From: Nisaea denitrificans DSM 18348
GTDB taxonomy: Bacteria; Pseudomonadota; Alphaproteobacteria; Thalassobaculales; Thalassobaculaceae
Assembly (NCBI RefSeq): GCF_000426505.1
Contig: NZ_AUFM01000015.1
Span: 248,001 to 312,000 of the forward strand
DNA length: 64,000 nucleotides
Direction of reading: 5' to 3'
The notes beneath the pieces are model-generated. The model searched no databases, was not told where the DNA came from, and worked only from the letters and a program-made list of their open reading frames with translations. Shown here piece by piece: positions 37,990 through 48,157 of this stretch (the first letter of the stretch is position 1; each line of letters begins with the position of its first letter). The translations under genes were made by a program, and so were the position numbers.

Positions 37990-39162
37990 CTACTTATAGG
38001 GATCGGCCGCGTCGCGCAGGCCGTCACCGAAGAAGTTGAAAGCCAGAACAACGAGGATCACCGGCACCACCGGCGTCATGATCCAGGGGTAGAGTTCCAC
38101 CGCGTTTATGTTCTGCGCTTCCGTCAGCAGCACCCCCCAGGAGGTGATCGGCGGGCGCAGTCCGAGCCCAAGGAAACTCAACGCCGTCTCGCCCAGGATC
38201 ATCGACGGGATCGACAGCGTCGCCGAGGCGATCAGGTGGCTCATGAAGCTTGGCAGCAAGTGCCGCCCGATGATCCGTTTCGGCTTCGCGCCCATAAGCT
38301 GGGCGGCGACCGCGAAATCCTCCTCGCGCAGGGCCAGCAGCTTGGAGCGGACTGCGCGAGCGAGGCCGGTCCAGTCCAGCAGGCCGAGAATGATGGTGAT
38401 CCCGAAATAGATCAGGATCGGGCTCCAGGTCACCGGCAGGGCGGCGGAGAGCGCCATCCAGAGTGGCAGTTCCGGGAAAGACCGGATCACCTCGATCACC
38501 CGTTGGGTCAGGCTGTCGATCCAGCCGCCGTAATAGCCGGCCATACCGCCTATCACGATGCCCAGCACGAAGCTGACCGCAATGCCGATCAGGCCGACGG
38601 TGAGCGAGATCCGGGTGCCGTAGATGATACGCGAGAACATGTCGCGGCCGAGCCGGTCGGTGCCGAGCAGGAAGAAAGTCCCGCCCTCGGCCGGACAGAC
38701 CAGGTGGAAATCCATCTCCACCATACCCCAGAACCGGTATGGATCGCCGCTGCAGAGGAAACGCAGCTCCTGCACCTTCTCCGGGTTGTCTGTGTATTCG
38801 CGCTTCAGGTTGCGCATGTTCAGCGTGTAGTCGAGCCCGTAAACGAACGGCCCGACGAACGATCCTTCATGGAACAGATGCACCGGCTGTGGCGGGGCAT
38901 AGATATGGTCCGTGTGACGGGTGGCCAGGCCATAAGGCGCCATCATCTCGCTGATGATGGTCGAGAGATACAGCAGGATCAGGAACAGCCCCGAGATGAC
39001 CGCGACCCGGTGGCGCTTCAGCTTCCACCACATCATCTGCCACTGGGACGCCATGTAGTAGCGTTCCTGCTCCGGCGTCAGCACCGTGTCCGAATTCGGA
39101 TCGAACGGTTCCCGGTTGACGTAATGGTCGGTACGCGGCCCGTCGGCGGAGGAAATGCTCAT
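37990..39162 (-). CDS. Oligopeptide-type ABC transporter permease (OppC-like)
   Basis: This 390-residue inner-membrane permease has one helix at about 50-70, a roughly 110-residue periplasmic loop, then five helices. LLGTDRLGRDMFSRIIYGTR opens the transport domain and the EAA-type motif is AQLMGAKPKRIIGRHLLPS. ETALSFLGLGLRPPITSWG is typical of OppC/DppC. The long loop resembles the YejE subgroup. It overlaps the upstream permease by 4 bp (ATGA). Confidence 0.94.
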   Translation of the reverse strand: MSISSADGPRTDHYVNREPFDPNSDTVLTPEQERYYMASQWQMMWWKLKRHRVAVISGLFLILLYLSTIISEMMAPYGLATRHTDHIYAPPQPVHLFHEGSFVGPFVYGLDYTLNMRNLKREYTDNPEKVQELRFLCSGDPYRFWGMVEMDFHLVCPAEGGTFFLLGTDRLGRDMFSRIIYGTRISLTVGLIGIAVSFVLGIVIGGMAGYYGGWIDSLTQRVIEVIRSFPELPLWMALSAALPVTWSPILIYFGITIILGLLDWTGLARAVRSKLLALREEDFAVAAQLMGAKPKRIIGRHLLPSFMSHLIASATLSIPSMILGETALSFLGLGLRPPITSWGVLLTEAQNINAVELYPWIMTPVVPVILVVLAFNFFGDGLRDAADPYK

Positions 39163-40157
39163 CGGTTCGTCCCTCCGCCGAGCCTGATGCGCGGGTCAAG
39201 CACCGCCAGGAGCAGATCGGAGATAAACATGCCGATCACGGTCAGCAACGCCAGGAACATCAGGAAAGAGCCGGCAAGATACATGTCCTGACTTTGCAGT
39301 GCCCCGATCAGCATCGGGCCGGTGGTCGGCAGGGACAGCACCATGGCAACCACGGCAGAGCCCGAAATCACCTGCGGCAGCATATTGCCGATATCGGCGA
39401 TGAAGGGGTTCAGCGACATCCGCAGCGGGTATTTCATCAGCGCCTTGAAGGGATGCAGGCCCTTGGCCCGCGCCGTGACGACATATTGCTTCTGCAACTC
39501 ATCCAGCAGGTTGGCGCGCAGCCGACGGATCATCGCGGCGGTTCCGGACGTGCCGATGACGACGACGGGCACCCAGAGATGCTCCAGCACCGACATTACC
39601 TTCTCGCCGCTCCAGGGCTGGTCGAGGTATTTCGGATCCATCATCCCGCCGATGGATGTTCCGAACCAGATATTGGCGAGGTAGAGCAGGATCAAGGCCA
39701 GCAGGAAGTTCGGCGTGGCAAGGCCGATGAAACCGAGGAAGGTCAGACCGTAATCGCCAAGGCTGTACTGATTGGTCGCCGAATAGATACCGATCGGAAA
39801 AGCCACCACCCAGATGAAGATAATGGTCGCGAAGTTCAGCACGAAGGTCAGGAACACCCGGTCGCCGACCACGTCCGCGACGGGCAGCTGATATTCGAAG
39901 GAATAACCGTAATCGCCCTGCAGCAAGCCCGTCGCCCAGTGGAAATATTGCACGTACATCGGCCGGTCGAGGCCGTATTGCGCGCGCAGAGCGTCGATCT
40001 TGGACTGGTCGACATTCTCGCCCTGGCTCTGCATCTCGTTGATCATCGTGGTGAGATAATCGCCGGGCGGCAGCTGGATGATGATGAAGGTAATGATGCT
40101 GATGGCGATCAACGTCGGCACCATGATCAGAATGCGGCGGGCTAGGTAAGTCAGCAC
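39159..40157 (-). CDS. Oligopeptide-type ABC transporter permease (OppB-like)
   Basis: This 332-residue permease has six membrane helices. MLTYLARRILIMVPTLIAIS is the typical OppB/DppB start, and VTARAKGLHPFKALMKYPLR holds the EAA-type motif that docks with the ATPase. PGDYLTTMINEM and LRAQYGLDRPMYVQY are the family periplasmic segment. It follows the binding-protein gene by 12 bp and overlaps the second permease by 4 bp. Confidence 0.95.
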   Translation of the reverse strand: MLTYLARRILIMVPTLIAISIITFIIIQLPPGDYLTTMINEMQSQGENVDQSKIDALRAQYGLDRPMYVQYFHWATGLLQGDYGYSFEYQLPVADVVGDRVFLTFVLNFATIIFIWVVAFPIGIYSATNQYSLGDYGLTFLGFIGLATPNFLLALILLYLANIWFGTSIGGMMDPKYLDQPWSGEKVMSVLEHLWVPVVVIGTSGTAAMIRRLRANLLDELQKQYVVTARAKGLHPFKALMKYPLRMSLNPFIADIGNMLPQVISGSAVVAMVLSLPTTGPMLIGALQSQDMYLAGSFLMFLALLTVIGMFISDLLLAVLDPRIRLGGGTNR

Positions 40158-40169
40158 TGGCTCTCTCCC

Positions 40170-42089
40170 CTAATCCGCGCTTGCGTTCGTGGCCGACGTC
40201 TCGTCGAACCAGAAGGTATCCGGCAGATAGACCCCGAAATGGGCCCCCGGATCCCAGTTATAGACGGCTTCCTTCGGCACGTTCTGGAGCGCGTTCGAAA
40301 CCACGACCGGCTGCAGCACGCCGGAAACCAGCCCGATGGTGAAAACCTGATCGGCATTGATCTGCAGGATCTCTTCCCAGGCGCCCTTCTTCACGGACCG
40401 CGTCGAGGCATCGCGCCAAATGACGTAAAGCTCTTCCAGCCGCTTTGCCGGGCCCATGTCCGTCGCTTCGCCAGACATGCCGCCGGTTTCGATGAACTGG
40501 CCCCATTTTGGCCATTGCAGCTGCTGTTGCGAATACGGAACGAAGTCCTGCGGGCTGTTCAAAGCCGTCGCCAGGCCGTTCTCAGCACCGGCCCAGACGG
40601 ACATCAATGTCTCTCCGGAGAAAATCCGGTTACGGAAGACGTTTCTCTGGGAAGGCCGGGTAAAAATCTTGATGCCAGCCTCCAGCCAGGAATCGTGGAT
40701 CAGGGACAGAACGTCGGTCTGCTCCGTGCTCTCGCCCGCCGTCTCGACAATCAGCTCCATCGGCCGGCCATCCGGCAGCAGGCGCAAACCGTCCTCGCCA
40801 CGCTTGAGACCGATCTCGTCGAGCAGAGCATTCGCCTGCTTCAGGTCAAACGTCGCCCAGCGGGTCTGGTAATCCTTCTGGTAAAGCGGCGATGCTGGCA
40901 GAACCGTATTATTCCCCTCGTATGCCAGGCCGTAATAGATCACCTGGTTGATCTCGTACCGGTTGACGGCAAGCGACAGGGCGCGGCGAAACCGAACATC
41001 CCGAAACAGCTCTCGCCAGACCGGGTCGATGGCATTGAGATTGGGAAACAGTGCCATATGCGCACCCTTGGCCGTGCGCCAGAGCCGCGTGCGGAACGGG
41101 AACCGGTCTTCCGCTTCTTTCAGGAAAGTATAATCGTCGAAGGAAAGATAACGGGCCTGCAGGTCCGTATCGCCCGCGCCCGCCTTCGCCGGAATCAGTC
41201 CCGGGCTGGCAATGTCGAAGATCACTTCGTCGATATAGGGCAGCTGGCGGCCTTTCGGGTCGACCCGGTGGAAGTAGGGATTGCGCTCGAACCGGAACCG
41301 CGTCGAGTTCGCGTTTCCAGTCACTTTCCAGGGCTGCAGCACCGGCAGGTCCGGATTATCCATCCTGTAGAGGTTGTCCATCTTGTTGTGCATGGCCGCC
41401 CAGTTCCGCTGCTTGGCGTCCTCCACCCGCTTGGCCATTTCGTCCGGTTTTGCATAGGCAGCATGCATCGGCTTCAGATAATGGGCCGGACGGTAGATAT
41501 AGAGCGGGCTCGCCTTGGCCAGCGCCGGCAGGAAGTCCGGGTTCGGCTTCGACCAGGAATAGCGCACCGTGCGCTCGTCGATCATCTGAAACAGCGGCGC
41601 CTCACCATCCACCATCATGACGCTTGGCGGGCCGGCCGGCGACAAGTCCGGGTTGTTCGCCACGTCTTCCCAGAAATACCGGAAATCCTCTGCCGTGAAC
41701 GGGTGGCCATCGGACCAGCGGTGATTCCTGCGCAGGATGAAGGTGAAGACCCGTTCGTCCTCGACGATGAAGTCCTCGAGAATATCCGCGAAGAACTCGT
41801 AATCACCGGGCTGGTAGCTGACGAGACGGGCATAGCCGTAGACCGTCATCTGCCGCGTGTCCTTGCTCCGCGACATCAGCATGCGGAGCGTGCCGCCATA
41901 CTGACCGAGCTCCGCGCCACGGGCCTCGAAATCCAATGTCAGCGGCGGTTGCGGCAGCCGGTCGGCCATCGGTGGCAGCTCGCCAGCGGCCACACGTTCT
42001 TCAAGAGACGGTACCTCGGCGGCGATACCCGGCACCGTTGTCATCAGCAAAGCGATTAAGAAGACCGGAAGTGCAAACCAGTGTTTCAC
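40170..42089 (-). CDS. ABC transporter substrate-binding protein, family 5
   Basis: This 639-residue periplasmic binding protein of the peptide/nickel family has a signal peptide ([20 protein letters not shown], cleaved near GIAA/E). The GTG at 42089 is chosen because it starts the signal peptide, follows GAGG, and overlaps the ATPase stop in GTGA; longer frames would run inside the ATPase gene. Core segments include FILRRNHRWSDGHPFTAEDF and FRRALSLAVNRYEINQVIY. It is larger than DppA (about 500) and similar to YejA-like or agropine-type proteins. Substrate not predictable. Confidence 0.93.
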   Translation of the reverse strand: MKHWFALPVFLIALLMTTVPGIAAEVPSLEERVAAGELPPMADRLPQPPLTLDFEARGAELGQYGGTLRMLMSRSKDTRQMTVYGYARLVSYQPGDYEFFADILEDFIVEDERVFTFILRRNHRWSDGHPFTAEDFRYFWEDVANNPDLSPAGPPSVMMVDGEAPLFQMIDERTVRYSWSKPNPDFLPALAKASPLYIYRPAHYLKPMHAAYAKPDEMAKRVEDAKQRNWAAMHNKMDNLYRMDNPDLPVLQPWKVTGNANSTRFRFERNPYFHRVDPKGRQLPYIDEVIFDIASPGLIPAKAGAGDTDLQARYLSFDDYTFLKEAEDRFPFRTRLWRTAKGAHMALFPNLNAIDPVWRELFRDVRFRRALSLAVNRYEINQVIYYGLAYEGNNTVLPASPLYQKDYQTRWATFDLKQANALLDEIGLKRGEDGLRLLPDGRPMELIVETAGESTEQTDVLSLIHDSWLEAGIKIFTRPSQRNVFRNRIFSGETLMSVWAGAENGLATALNSPQDFVPYSQQQLQWPKWGQFIETGGMSGEATDMGPAKRLEELYVIWRDASTRSVKKGAWEEILQINADQVFTIGLVSGVLQPVVVSNALQNVPKEAVYNWDPGAHFGVYLPDTFWFDETSATNASAD

Positions 42090-43984
42090 GATGCCAGCCT
42101 CAGGGTCAGGGCAGATTCGTCGGCCCGCACGAAATGCCCGTCGCCGAGATCGATCAGACGCGGATGGGTCTCCTCGCTGACCGTAAACGGCGCCGGCCAT
42201 TCGGACGGGATCGAGCAGCGGCTATCCATTACGGATTCGAAATCAAGCGGGTTGTCGAGGCTCGGATCCGGAACCGCCCGGAGCAGCGCCTTGGTATAGG
42301 GGTGCACCGGATTGCGGAACAGCTCCTCGCGCGGCGCCAACTCAACAAGGCGTCCGGCACACATCACCGCGATCCGGTCCGCGATATAGTCCACCACCGC
42401 CAGATTATGGGAGATGAACAGATAGGTGAGGTTCAGTTGCTCCTGCAGGTCTTTCAGCAAATTCAGGACCTGCGCCTGGATCGAGACATCCAGCGCGGAG
42501 ACCGGCTCGTCGCAGATCAGCATGCGCGGTTTCAGGGCAAGTGACCGGGCGATGCCGATACGCTGACGCTGACCGCCGGAGAAGCTGTGCGGATACCGGT
42601 TCAGGTGCCGGGCATCGAGACCTACCAGCTTCATCAGCTCCGACACCATCTCGCGCCGGTAGGCATCGTCCCCGATACCGTGAATAACCAGCGGCTCGCT
42701 GACAATATCGAACACCGTCATCCGCGGGTTGAGGGAGCTGAACGGATCCTGGAAGACGAACTGCAGCTTCTGGCGGAAATCGGTCAAACGATCGCCATCA
42801 AGCCCCAGCACATCGATTTCGCCATCCTGATCCGCGTAGGTGACAGCACCCTGATCGGGCGTGAGAGCCCGCATGATGGTCTTGCTGAGGGTTGTCTTGC
42901 CGCACCCGGATTCCCCGACGAGGCCTAGACATTCTCCCGGCAACACCTCGAAGCTGACGTCATCCAGCGCGTAGACTTTCGATTCATCGCTGGAAAGCCA
43001 CGCCCCCTGGCGGATGGTGAAACATTTCGAGAGGTTTTCGACCTTCAGAATGGGCTTCTTGCTGTCGACCGGAGCCTTGTCGGACTCGGTCGGCGCCAGC
43101 AAATGACCGGTTTCGCTCTTGATCTCCCGAATCGGCACAAGCCGCTCGCCCGGCTCCATGTTGAAGCGCGGCACCGCTGCCATCAGAGCCTTCAGATAGG
43201 GATGCTGCGGATCGCGGAACAATTGCTCGCGGGTACCGCTCTCCATCACCCGGCCGCGATACATCACCACAACGTCGTCGGCCATGTTTGCGACCACGCC
43301 AAGATCGTGCGTGATCATCAGCACGGCCATGCCGAGTTCGGCCTGCAGGTCCTTCATGAGTTTCAGGATTTGCGCCTGGATGGTGACGTCGAGCGCGGTT
43401 GTCGGCTCGTCCGCGATCAGCAGGGACGGACGGCAGATCAGCGCCATCGAGATCATCGCCCGCTGCCGCAAGCCCCCGGACAGCTCGAACGGATAGGTGC
43501 GCAGCGCCCGGGCCGGATCCGGAAAGCCGACCATCCGGAGCATATCCTCGGTCAGCTCCTGCGCCTCGCGCCCGGAGACGTTTCGGTGCAGCTCCAGTGC
43601 CTCGCGGATCTGGTTGCCCACCGTGTGTAGCGGCGAGAGCGAGGTCATCGGTTCCTGGAAAATCAGCGATATCTGACCGCCGCGGATCTGCCGCATCGCC
43701 TTGCCGTCGCGATGGAGCCGCGCAATGTCGGTGATGGTGCCTTTTTTCCGGTCATCGGCGAACAGGATCGAGCCATTGCGGATCTGGGCGGTCGGCGGCA
43801 ACAGGCCCATGATTGCCTGGCTGACAACGCTCTTACCGGAGCCTGATTCCCCGACCAGGGCCACGGTCGTACCCGCCCGCACCTGAAAAGAGACCTTGTT
43901 TACGGCGAGCAGTTCTCCGCCCGGCAAGTCGAACCCGACCTGCAAATCCCTGACCCGCAGCAGCGGTGTCAGTTGGTCGTTCAT
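42086..43984 (-). CDS. Fused dual-ATPase of an oligopeptide-type ABC importer
   Basis: This 632-residue protein carries two complete nucleotide-binding domains, corresponding to OppD and OppF. The first has GESGSGKS (residues 45-52), LSGGLRQR and [12 protein letters not shown]. The second has GESGCGKTT (about 360), [15 protein letters not shown] and [11 protein letters not shown]. Each ends with the peptide-subfamily zinc/insert segment ([32 protein letters not shown]). YejF-like fusions of this sort usually accompany YejABE. It precedes the binding protein with a 4-bp overlap, so the operon order is ATPase, binding protein, OppB, OppC. Confidence 0.95.
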   Translation of the reverse strand: MNDQLTPLLRVRDLQVGFDLPGGELLAVNKVSFQVRAGTTVALVGESGSGKSVVSQAIMGLLPPTAQIRNGSILFADDRKKGTITDIARLHRDGKAMRQIRGGQISLIFQEPMTSLSPLHTVGNQIREALELHRNVSGREAQELTEDMLRMVGFPDPARALRTYPFELSGGLRQRAMISMALICRPSLLIADEPTTALDVTIQAQILKLMKDLQAELGMAVLMITHDLGVVANMADDVVVMYRGRVMESGTREQLFRDPQHPYLKALMAAVPRFNMEPGERLVPIREIKSETGHLLAPTESDKAPVDSKKPILKVENLSKCFTIRQGAWLSSDESKVYALDDVSFEVLPGECLGLVGESGCGKTTLSKTIMRALTPDQGAVTYADQDGEIDVLGLDGDRLTDFRQKLQFVFQDPFSSLNPRMTVFDIVSEPLVIHGIGDDAYRREMVSELMKLVGLDARHLNRYPHSFSGGQRQRIGIARSLALKPRMLICDEPVSALDVSIQAQVLNLLKDLQEQLNLTYLFISHNLAVVDYIADRIAVMCAGRLVELAPREELFRNPVHPYTKALLRAVPDPSLDNPLDFESVMDSRCSIPSEWPAPFTVSEETHPRLIDLGDGHFVRADESALTLRLAS

Positions 43985-44013
43985 GCCTTTAATCCCCCTG
44001 ATCCGCCGGCATC

Positions 44014-44514
44014 CTAATGATCCCTTGCGGCCAGCCCCGTGTTTATCCCTGCAGCCACCAGATTATCGGTTGTCGCCTGGGTAAGGCCAAGATTGTTTTT
44101 TCTGGCAGCGGAAGCGGCATGCTCCAGCACGGCCTCAAAACCGTCAAGTGTCGATTCGATGGCGATTTTCGCACCGTTCCGATCTTTCAGGACAAGATGC
44201 ATCCAGCCTTTGTCCTTCTCTTTCTGGGTCGAATAGTAACGCAGGTCCATCACGCCCAGTTCGGACCACCTGATGTCCTTGCCTAGAGGGCCGAGCGCCC
44301 GGATTCCGTCGTCATCGACTTCGAATTTGGTTTGTCCCCGGAGCCAGGTTTTGACGACGAAACCGGCAAAGAGCAGCGCGAACAGCACGAAAACGATCTG
44401 GAAAGCCCCGATCATCGGTGCAAAAGCGACCGGGAAGGCGGTTATCGCAAACCCGAGGCCACCACGTACATAATCCCCCGTAATCGCACCTTGCTGGTAT
44501 CCGTGCAGGCTCAT
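44014..44514 (-). CDS. Small membrane protein with bacterial PH-like domain
   Basis: This 166-residue protein has two hydrophobic segments (about residues 20-40 and 45-60), then a soluble domain. FEVDDDGIRALGPLGKDIRWSE and MDLRYYSTQKEKDKG followed by HLVLKDRNGAKIAIES resemble a bPH fold, but I cannot confirm by profile. ATG 44514 follows GAGGATCTGGA. It is the last gene of the glycan cluster, 10 bp after the deacetylase-like gene. Confidence 0.7.
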   Translation of the reverse strand: MSLHGYQQGAITGDYVRGGLGFAITAFPVAFAPMIGAFQIVFVLFALLFAGFVVKTWLRGQTKFEVDDDGIRALGPLGKDIRWSELGVMDLRYYSTQKEKDKGWMHLVLKDRNGAKIAIESTLDGFEAVLEHAASAARKNNLGLTQATTDNLVAAGINTGLAARDH

Positions 44515-44524
44515 TCCAGATCCT

Positions 44525-45286
44525 CTATAGGCAAAAACAGTCACGTGGCGCGATCAGGTCAACGGCCGCATGGGACTTCAATTCCAGCGCCAGAGTCTCA
44601 AGCGCGCGCCAATCTTCATCCACCATTACCAGATGATGCGTCAAAAGTCCGCTTGGCTCCTTCGCATCCGCCCGGCCGATCCGGCGCGCTTCAAGATGAT
44701 TGGCCAAAGCAGCCGCCACGGCACCTGTCCCAACAAATTTCCGCGTACCGCGCCAGTCGATGACATCGATATGGGTGTTAACGCGGCGCAGGCCGGGCGC
44801 GGCTTCCGACGCATGGCGCGGACCGAAAGTCGAAAGCCCCGTGAAGCCGCTATCGGTGAGGCAGTCCACCAGATCCGGCGCAATTCGGTTCCATGGCGGA
44901 ACGAAACAAGGGAGCAACCGGTCTGGAAATGCTTGCCGAAGCCGGGTGAGGCCCTCCCCGGCATCCCGGCAGCTGCCCGAGAGCGGCCGTGACGCCGGGA
45001 ATTCGCATTTCTTTTCACCCGCCGCCGCGTGATTGCGATGGGCGAAACCATGGACCAGAAGCTCCGCGCCCACTCCTGTCAGGCGGGCCGCCAGAGCGTC
45101 TGTATCAGCGCCCTCGGGGATAACAGCAAGACCTGGCGCCCATCCGGTTGCATCAGCCATTGCAAGCAACGGCTCCAGGGCCGGGGTCGGGCGCTGCAGA
45201 TCGTCGTCCCGCCACCAGATCGTGGCGGTCAGTCGGTCAGAGGCCCAGCGATCCAGCTCGCGCAGAAGCGCCCCTGCTCCAGTCAT
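44525..45286 (-). CDS. Polysaccharide-deacetylase-fold protein
   Basis: This 253-residue protein looks like a carbohydrate-esterase-4-type deacetylase. IWWRDDDLQRPTP holds the catalytic/metal Asp (D27-D29), LLVHGFAHRNHA the HxxxH metal motif (H79, H83), and CFVPPWNRIAPDLVD the next conserved motif. It lacks a signal peptide, so it probably acts in the cytoplasm on an activated or lipid-linked sugar. It overlaps the glycosyltransferase upstream by 4 bp (ATGA). Confidence 0.83.
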   Translation of the reverse strand: MTGAGALLRELDRWASDRLTATIWWRDDDLQRPTPALEPLLAMADATGWAPGLAVIPEGADTDALAARLTGVGAELLVHGFAHRNHAAAGEKKCEFPASRPLSGSCRDAGEGLTRLRQAFPDRLLPCFVPPWNRIAPDLVDCLTDSGFTGLSTFGPRHASEAAPGLRRVNTHIDVIDWRGTRKFVGTGAVAAALANHLEARRIGRADAKEPSGLLTHHLVMVDEDWRALETLALELKSHAAVDLIAPRDCFCL

Positions 45287-46446
45287 GCCGGCTCCAGCAA
45301 TTCACTCAGGATGCGCGCCGTGCCTGCTGCGCCGTCAAGATCAATACCCGAAATGCCCGTATCCCGGCCCGCCACCGCCTGCTGCATCGCGAGCGTAAGT
45401 GCATCGTGGCTCAATGCATTTTCCTGCACGACGGCAAGGCGGCCACGCTGGGCCAACAAATCCGCCCGCACCCGTTGCTCGGTCTCGACGCCTCCCTCAT
45501 AGGGGATCACCACGGACGCCGTTCCTGCTGTCAGCACTTCGGCAAGCGTGTTGTAGCCCGCCTGAGAGATAGAAAGAAACGCCCTCGAAATGATTGCTGC
45601 CAGATCGGGCCGGCTGCGCTCGACGATCACACCGGGGCCTGCATGGCTTTCGATCTCGCGCGCTGCATCGTCCGGCATGTGCGGGCCGGTGACAAAGCGC
45701 CATGTCCGGTCGGCATAGGGCAGCTCGGGTCGGAGCCGCGCCACCGCGCGCATGATATCACCGCCGACGGCGCCGCCGCCGGCCGAAACCACCACCTCGC
45801 CCGTGCCATCCCCGGTACCATCGCCCGCCATGTCGATCGGGTTAAGCACATAGCCGGTATAGCGGACCGGCGGCGTAAGCTCGTCATACATGGGAAAGGT
45901 ATCGGCGAGGCTGATGACCGCTTCGTCGCCGTGTATCAGGACCATGTCGTAGTAACGATCCACCGTCTCGACGATCTCCCGGTTGCGGTCCGGGCGTGGC
46001 TTGGTCACCAGAATATCGCGCATGGAGGAGACGATTTTCGGCTGCCACGGCGCCGCCTTTGCCCGATCCAGCAACGGCAACAGCTCGAAACGCATCTGCC
46101 GGCGTCCGAATGGAAAAAGCTCCGTGAAGAGAATATCGGGGCGGATCTCCTCGAACAGGTCGAGCAACGTGTCGCGCCGTACGGCGCGCCAGGCATCGTC
46201 AATTTCCTGCCCGCTTTCGTCCGCCAAAACCTTGAAAAGACTGTCCACGGCACGTACGGGCGGCAGCTGGTGCAAAATCGCACCGCCAATATCCAGATGC
46301 GGAACCGGCATGCCGCCGGAGACGAAATGCACCTCGAACCCATCGGCGACCGCCGCCTGCGCAACCGCCGCCGCACGGCGCAGATGGCCGATCCCCAGCA
46401 GGTTCTGGACGTAGAGAAAGAGCGTCTTGGGCCGGATATCCGTCAT
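45283..46446 (-). CDS. COG4671-type glycosyltransferase (MurG-like fold)
   Basis: This 387-residue protein starts LFLYVQNLLGIGHLRRAAAV, the typical N-terminus of predicted MurG-like glycosyltransferases (COG4671). The C-terminal nucleotide-sugar domain includes VVSAGGGAVGGDIMRA, ISQAGYNTLAEVLTAG and SVVIPYEGGVETEQ. No membrane helices. Homologous in layout to the gene at 49472. It overlaps the next gene by 4 bp and the histidine phosphatase by 4 bp. Confidence 0.87.
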   Translation of the reverse strand: MTDIRPKTLFLYVQNLLGIGHLRRAAAVAQAAVADGFEVHFVSGGMPVPHLDIGGAILHQLPPVRAVDSLFKVLADESGQEIDDAWRAVRRDTLLDLFEEIRPDILFTELFPFGRRQMRFELLPLLDRAKAAPWQPKIVSSMRDILVTKPRPDRNREIVETVDRYYDMVLIHGDEAVISLADTFPMYDELTPPVRYTGYVLNPIDMAGDGTGDGTGEVVVSAGGGAVGGDIMRAVARLRPELPYADRTWRFVTGPHMPDDAAREIESHAGPGVIVERSRPDLAAIISRAFLSISQAGYNTLAEVLTAGTASVVIPYEGGVETEQRVRADLLAQRGRLAVVQENALSHDALTLAMQQAVAGRDTGISGIDLDGAAGTARILSELLEPA

Positions 46447-47036
46447 GAAAGCAGGCTCACATTCATTGCGTCGGGATGGATATTCCCGTCCGGGTCGAGA
46501 CGGACCATATGCATGGCAGCCCAGTCAAGCCGGACTGGGGGTTTTCCCATCATGTCCCAGCCCCAGGCGAGCGCCAGCGCGGCCCGGATCACACCCTTGT
46601 GGGTGACGGCAACGCAACATTCCGGCGCTGGCTGCCGGGCGCGCAGCTTTTCAAACAAAATCCCGAGCCGGGCCTGAACATCGCGCGGAGACTCCCCGCC
46701 CGGCGGCCGAAAACCCAGACCGCGATCCTCGTTGGCCTTCATTTCGGCACCGAATTGAGCTCTGAGATCAACAAGCCGCTGACCTTCCCAGTCACCCCAG
46801 TCCATTTCGATCAACAGCGGCTCTACTTCGAGGGCCACGCATCTCGCCAATGATGCGGTCTCCCGGGCGCGGCCAAGCGGCGAGACCAGGGCTGGCGCCG
46901 ACCGAAACGCATCCGGAAGCCGGTAGCGGGCCGCCTGTGCCCGGCCGGTTTCCGAAAGCGGAATATCAGTTCGGCCTTGCACCCGGCGCTCGGCATTCCA
47001 GTCGGTCGGCCCGTGCCGCAGGAAGCCGATCAACAT
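46443..47036 (-). CDS. Histidine phosphatase family protein
   Basis: This 197-residue phosphoglycerate-mutase-like protein has FLRHGPTDWNAERRVQGRTD with the catalytic RHG, SPLGRARETASL, the general acid Glu in EMDWGDWEGQ, and the second His in CVAVTHKGVIRAAL. The complete motif set suggests an active phosphatase. Its position inside the glycosyltransferase operon, with 7- and 4-bp overlaps, suggests dephosphorylation of a sugar phosphate in glycan synthesis (inference). Confidence 0.9.
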   Translation of the reverse strand: MLIGFLRHGPTDWNAERRVQGRTDIPLSETGRAQAARYRLPDAFRSAPALVSPLGRARETASLARCVALEVEPLLIEMDWGDWEGQRLVDLRAQFGAEMKANEDRGLGFRPPGGESPRDVQARLGILFEKLRARQPAPECCVAVTHKGVIRAALALAWGWDMMGKPPVRLDWAAMHMVRLDPDGNIHPDAMNVSLLS

Positions 47037-48157
47037 GGCAGGGCCTGCAGCGCCACGGTCAATTGCCCTGCGATGCTTTCGAGGCTATGGCAGCGGTTTG
47101 CCTGCTCCCGACCCGCCGCGCCGAGCGTGCGCGCCAGATCCATATCGAGAAGCAGCTGGTCAAGGTTCTCGGCAAAGGCTACGGCATCTCCTTCCGGACA
47201 AAGCAGACCTGTTTCCCCATCGCTCACGATGTCCGGCACCCCGCCGACATCGCCAGCGACCACCGGGAGGCCGCTCGCCTGCGCCTCCAGTAATGCCATG
47301 CCATAAGCCTCGTTGATGGAGGGCCAGGTGAGGATATCCACCGCTTGATAGAGAAACCGCAACCGCGCGACATCCACCGTCCCAAGCAGATGGACACGCG
47401 CCCGATGCGGAGAAAAGCAGGCCTCAACCTCCGGCCGGCCGGCACCATCGCCAGCAATCACCAGCGCCCAACGCCTTTCAGCTGGAACGCGCGACAAAGC
47501 ATCAGCCAGAATTCGGTAGGAATCGATTTTCACACCCGGCCGCATCATGCCGACAGCAAGCAGTAGCGGCTCCCCGGCGGCAATCCCCAGCTCTGCCCGC
47601 AAGGCCGGGCCGGCAGACGAATCAACCTGATAGGGCAACCCGTCGAGGAACGGTTTGATCTCGAGATACGTCCCACCGGGCCCCAGGCATGGCGCCACGC
47701 ATGGCTTGTCCCGGCTGTTGAAGCCAATGACAAGAGCCGCCTGGCCGAGCGCATCCAGGATCCGATGATGGGAGTCCGCCCAGGGGCCTCCCGCCCTTTT
47801 CGGCGCATTCGAGGCTTCGGCCACTACATAGGGAATGCCAAGCCGCCGGGCGACCGCGGGGCCGATCAGATCCGGCGCCTTGTAATAGAGATGGTACGAG
47901 AACCAGAGGTCTGGTGTCGGAATTCTTCCGGATTCGCAACGTTCAACGAACCTGTCCGCAAAGCGCGCCCCCAGACGCACCAGATGAGCCTGGCGTTCCG
48001 GATCCCCCTCACCGTCCCGGCTGCGTAGCCGGGAAGCAAGGAACACGTCATGACCACCCGCCCTTAGAGCCGCCATCAGCAGGCGCGCCATGCGCCGATC
48101 GCCGGAAGGGGTTGGCGCGTCAGGCGATTTCAGGGGCGCGTAGAAGGCAATCCTCAC
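47030..48157 (-). CDS. GT4-type glycosyltransferase
   Basis: This 375-residue GT-B enzyme starts MRIAFYAPLKSPDAPTPSGD with the acceptor-side loop, and the donor site has LGTVDVARLRFLYQAVDI, then NEAYGMALLEAQASGLPVVA, the GT4 E-x7-E motif. The end TVALQALPC is typical. The GTG start at 48157 overlaps the upstream stop as GTGA. The sugar donor is not predictable. Confidence 0.9.
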   Translation of the reverse strand: MRIAFYAPLKSPDAPTPSGDRRMARLLMAALRAGGHDVFLASRLRSRDGEGDPERQAHLVRLGARFADRFVERCESGRIPTPDLWFSYHLYYKAPDLIGPAVARRLGIPYVVAEASNAPKRAGGPWADSHHRILDALGQAALVIGFNSRDKPCVAPCLGPGGTYLEIKPFLDGLPYQVDSSAGPALRAELGIAAGEPLLLAVGMMRPGVKIDSYRILADALSRVPAERRWALVIAGDGAGRPEVEACFSPHRARVHLLGTVDVARLRFLYQAVDILTWPSINEAYGMALLEAQASGLPVVAGDVGGVPDIVSDGETGLLCPEGDAVAFAENLDQLLLDMDLARTLGAAGREQANRCHSLESIAGQLTVALQALPC

